Assembly (NCBI RefSeq): GCF_040412425.1
Contig: NC_089749.1
Location: 9,308,662 to 9,372,661, forward strand
Length of the DNA stretch: 64,000 nt
Direction of reading: 5' to 3'
Source: Macrobrachium rosenbergii
Lineage: Eukaryota > Arthropoda > Malacostraca > Decapoda > Palaemonidae
The notes under the pieces were generated by a model, which saw nothing but the letters and a program-made list of their open reading frames with translations, was not told the origin of the DNA and ran no database searches. Position 1 is the first letter of the stretch. Every line of letters starts with the position of its first letter. Positions 62,789 through 64,000 of the stretch are shown here, one piece after another. A program made the position numbers and the translations under genes.

Positions 62789-63234
62789 CGTTCATTCGAT
62801 AGAAGTAACAGAAGGAAAGGGAACCACAGAAAGAGATCGGTTAATAAAAACACGACAAAAGTAATGACTCGAAAATTTATAAGCTGCAGAAAATATATTC
62901 TTTCCTTCATACTAATGGAAACAACCGACAATGATGTAATCATTTTATGACCGCAAACCTTTCAGTCGAGAGAACTTCGTCCGCATAACTAGTCAGGAAT
63001 AACAATCAGGTTGGCCCAAGGAGAGTGGATATTAAAATAAAAAAAAAAAAAAAAAAAAACGGAAAGTGGTGGGAGGACATGATTACTTTACACCACCCAC
63101 TGTACAAGTAACGGATTTCAATGGAGTACTTAATAACTGTAGTTAGTTTATCTCTTTTACGCATTATAAATCTACACATCCTTTATAAATTCAATAAACG
63201 AAAGTCCAACTAAATACTTTACAGGTACTACCAA

Positions 63235-63273
63235 GGTCCTTTAAATGTACTCTGAGGGTACATTTAAAGGACC
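63235..63273. repeat. Perfect 16-bp inverted repeat with 7-nt loop
   Basis: Arms ggtcctttaaatgtac (63235-63250) and gtacatttaaaggacc (63258-63273) enclose tctgagg. It could form a stable hairpin in DNA or RNA. The function is not apparent. Confidence 0.9.
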
Positions 63274-63673
63274 CTGAGTACTTTCATCTAATACTACCAC
63301 TACTATTTTTATTACTACTGTTGTACTGCCGACGTTTCTACTGCTATTACTACCGGACTGGTCACGAAAAGCTATGTAACAATAGCTTAAAAGACTTCCC
63401 GTTCCTTCCAAGAATCTATTAACCTGAACTTTTACGTAACAATATCCGGAATGTTAGAAAAACTAACAGCTAACTAATGATTAGTGGTGCTCATGTCGTA
63501 TTCTACTATATACAAGCTGTCACTGTACAGGTACAAAATTACGACCTTATGAAATGAATACCGGTATAGAACGTGTACTGTCATAATCAAAGGCCTTTCT
63601 CCATCCCGGAGCTGGAGCTACAGTTGGAGATTACCATCTTATTCCTAGATTTTGACACATAATACTTCTACTC

Positions 63674-63675
<2 letters not shown>

Positions 63676-63718
<43 letters not shown>
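63676..63718. repeat. (GA)n microsatellite
   Basis: Perfect GA run of about 21 units near the right edge. The rest of 62789-64000 shows no supported gene. A minus-strand donor-like site at about 63968 (cagag|gtaatg) could mark an upstream SUN exon in the right phase but cannot be confirmed. Confidence 0.95.
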
Positions 63719-63720
<2 letters not shown>

Positions 63721-64000
63721 CATAAAACAAAACAATGAGAAACCAAAGGAATTCAAGGCATTCTTCGCCTCTATCCTTTCGCAGCAAAAGTACATCTGAC
63801 GTTAATCCTGCAAAGGGCGAAACTGAATGATAACGGCTGCACTACAAAAGCATAATAAGCTCATTTCCATTTCAGATGAGGCAGAAAACACATCCACTGG
63901 CCATGAGAGTTGCCCAATACTCCATCGAGACGATGCGAAAAAAAAAAAACCCACGATGGAAACATTACCTCTGACGATATATGGCAACTATGATAGCCAG

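Overview
This is a eukaryotic nuclear window. It has multi-exon genes with GT-AG introns, about 60% A+T overall, and very many pure (GA)n/(CT)n and (AT)n tracts. The microsatellite load, the abundance of the palindrome TAGGCCTA, the gene families and the repeat families suggest an arthropod, most likely a decapod crustacean (shrimp, prawn or crab). The species cannot be fixed from sequence alone.

Layout. (1) 1-10.5 kb, minus strand: an M17 leucyl-aminopeptidase-like gene of the C. elegans W07G4.4 type. Ten coding exons are readable from the start codon at 10520 to 1497, giving 468 codons with all metal-binding and catalytic residues. The last coding exon lies beyond the left edge. (2) 10.5-27.3 kb: repeat-dominated flank. 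It holds most of the GA/CT/AT tracts, GA-containing tandem duplications, a decayed non-LTR retrotransposon ORF1 (17.75-19.19 kb), three copies of a ~330-380 bp fold-back repeat (15.3, 19.2 and 21.0 kb), and one exon-like reading frame for a hAT/BED-type zinc finger fused to the third copy. (3) 27.3-30.4 kb, plus strand: a locally GC-rich region with a possible small first exon, a five-unit minisatellite, a promoter-like region with three AGGTCA half-sites, and a single-exon TLCD3/FAM57-type TLC-domain membrane protein that carries an apparent one-base frameshift near its N-terminus. (4) 30.4-44.4 kb: long A+T-rich 3' UTR/intergenic DNA with few features, including a coding-like antisense relic at 42.6-43.0 kb. 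(5) 44.4-62.4 kb, minus strand: a SUN-domain (LINC complex) gene. Twelve exons join in phase into about 1,200 codons, ending in a complete SUN domain. Its central exon encodes an unusual block of several hydrophobic segments. Two coiled-coil exons each carry exactly one extra base. The TLC and SUN genes converge. (6) 62.4-64 kb: 5' flank of the SUN gene with a ~105 bp tandem duplication, a perfect 16-bp inverted repeat and a GA tract.

The three genes are not obviously related in function (cytosolic peptide hydrolysis, membrane/ceramide-type lipid metabolism, nuclear-envelope tethering). All three +/-1 nt lesions can be explained by a one-base length difference in a short A or T run, so assembly indels are the simplest reading. 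I found no CRISPR array, tRNA, rRNA or recognisable virus-derived gene. The items most worth following up are the fold-back repeat joined to the zinc-finger exon, and the multi-hydrophobic SUN architecture.
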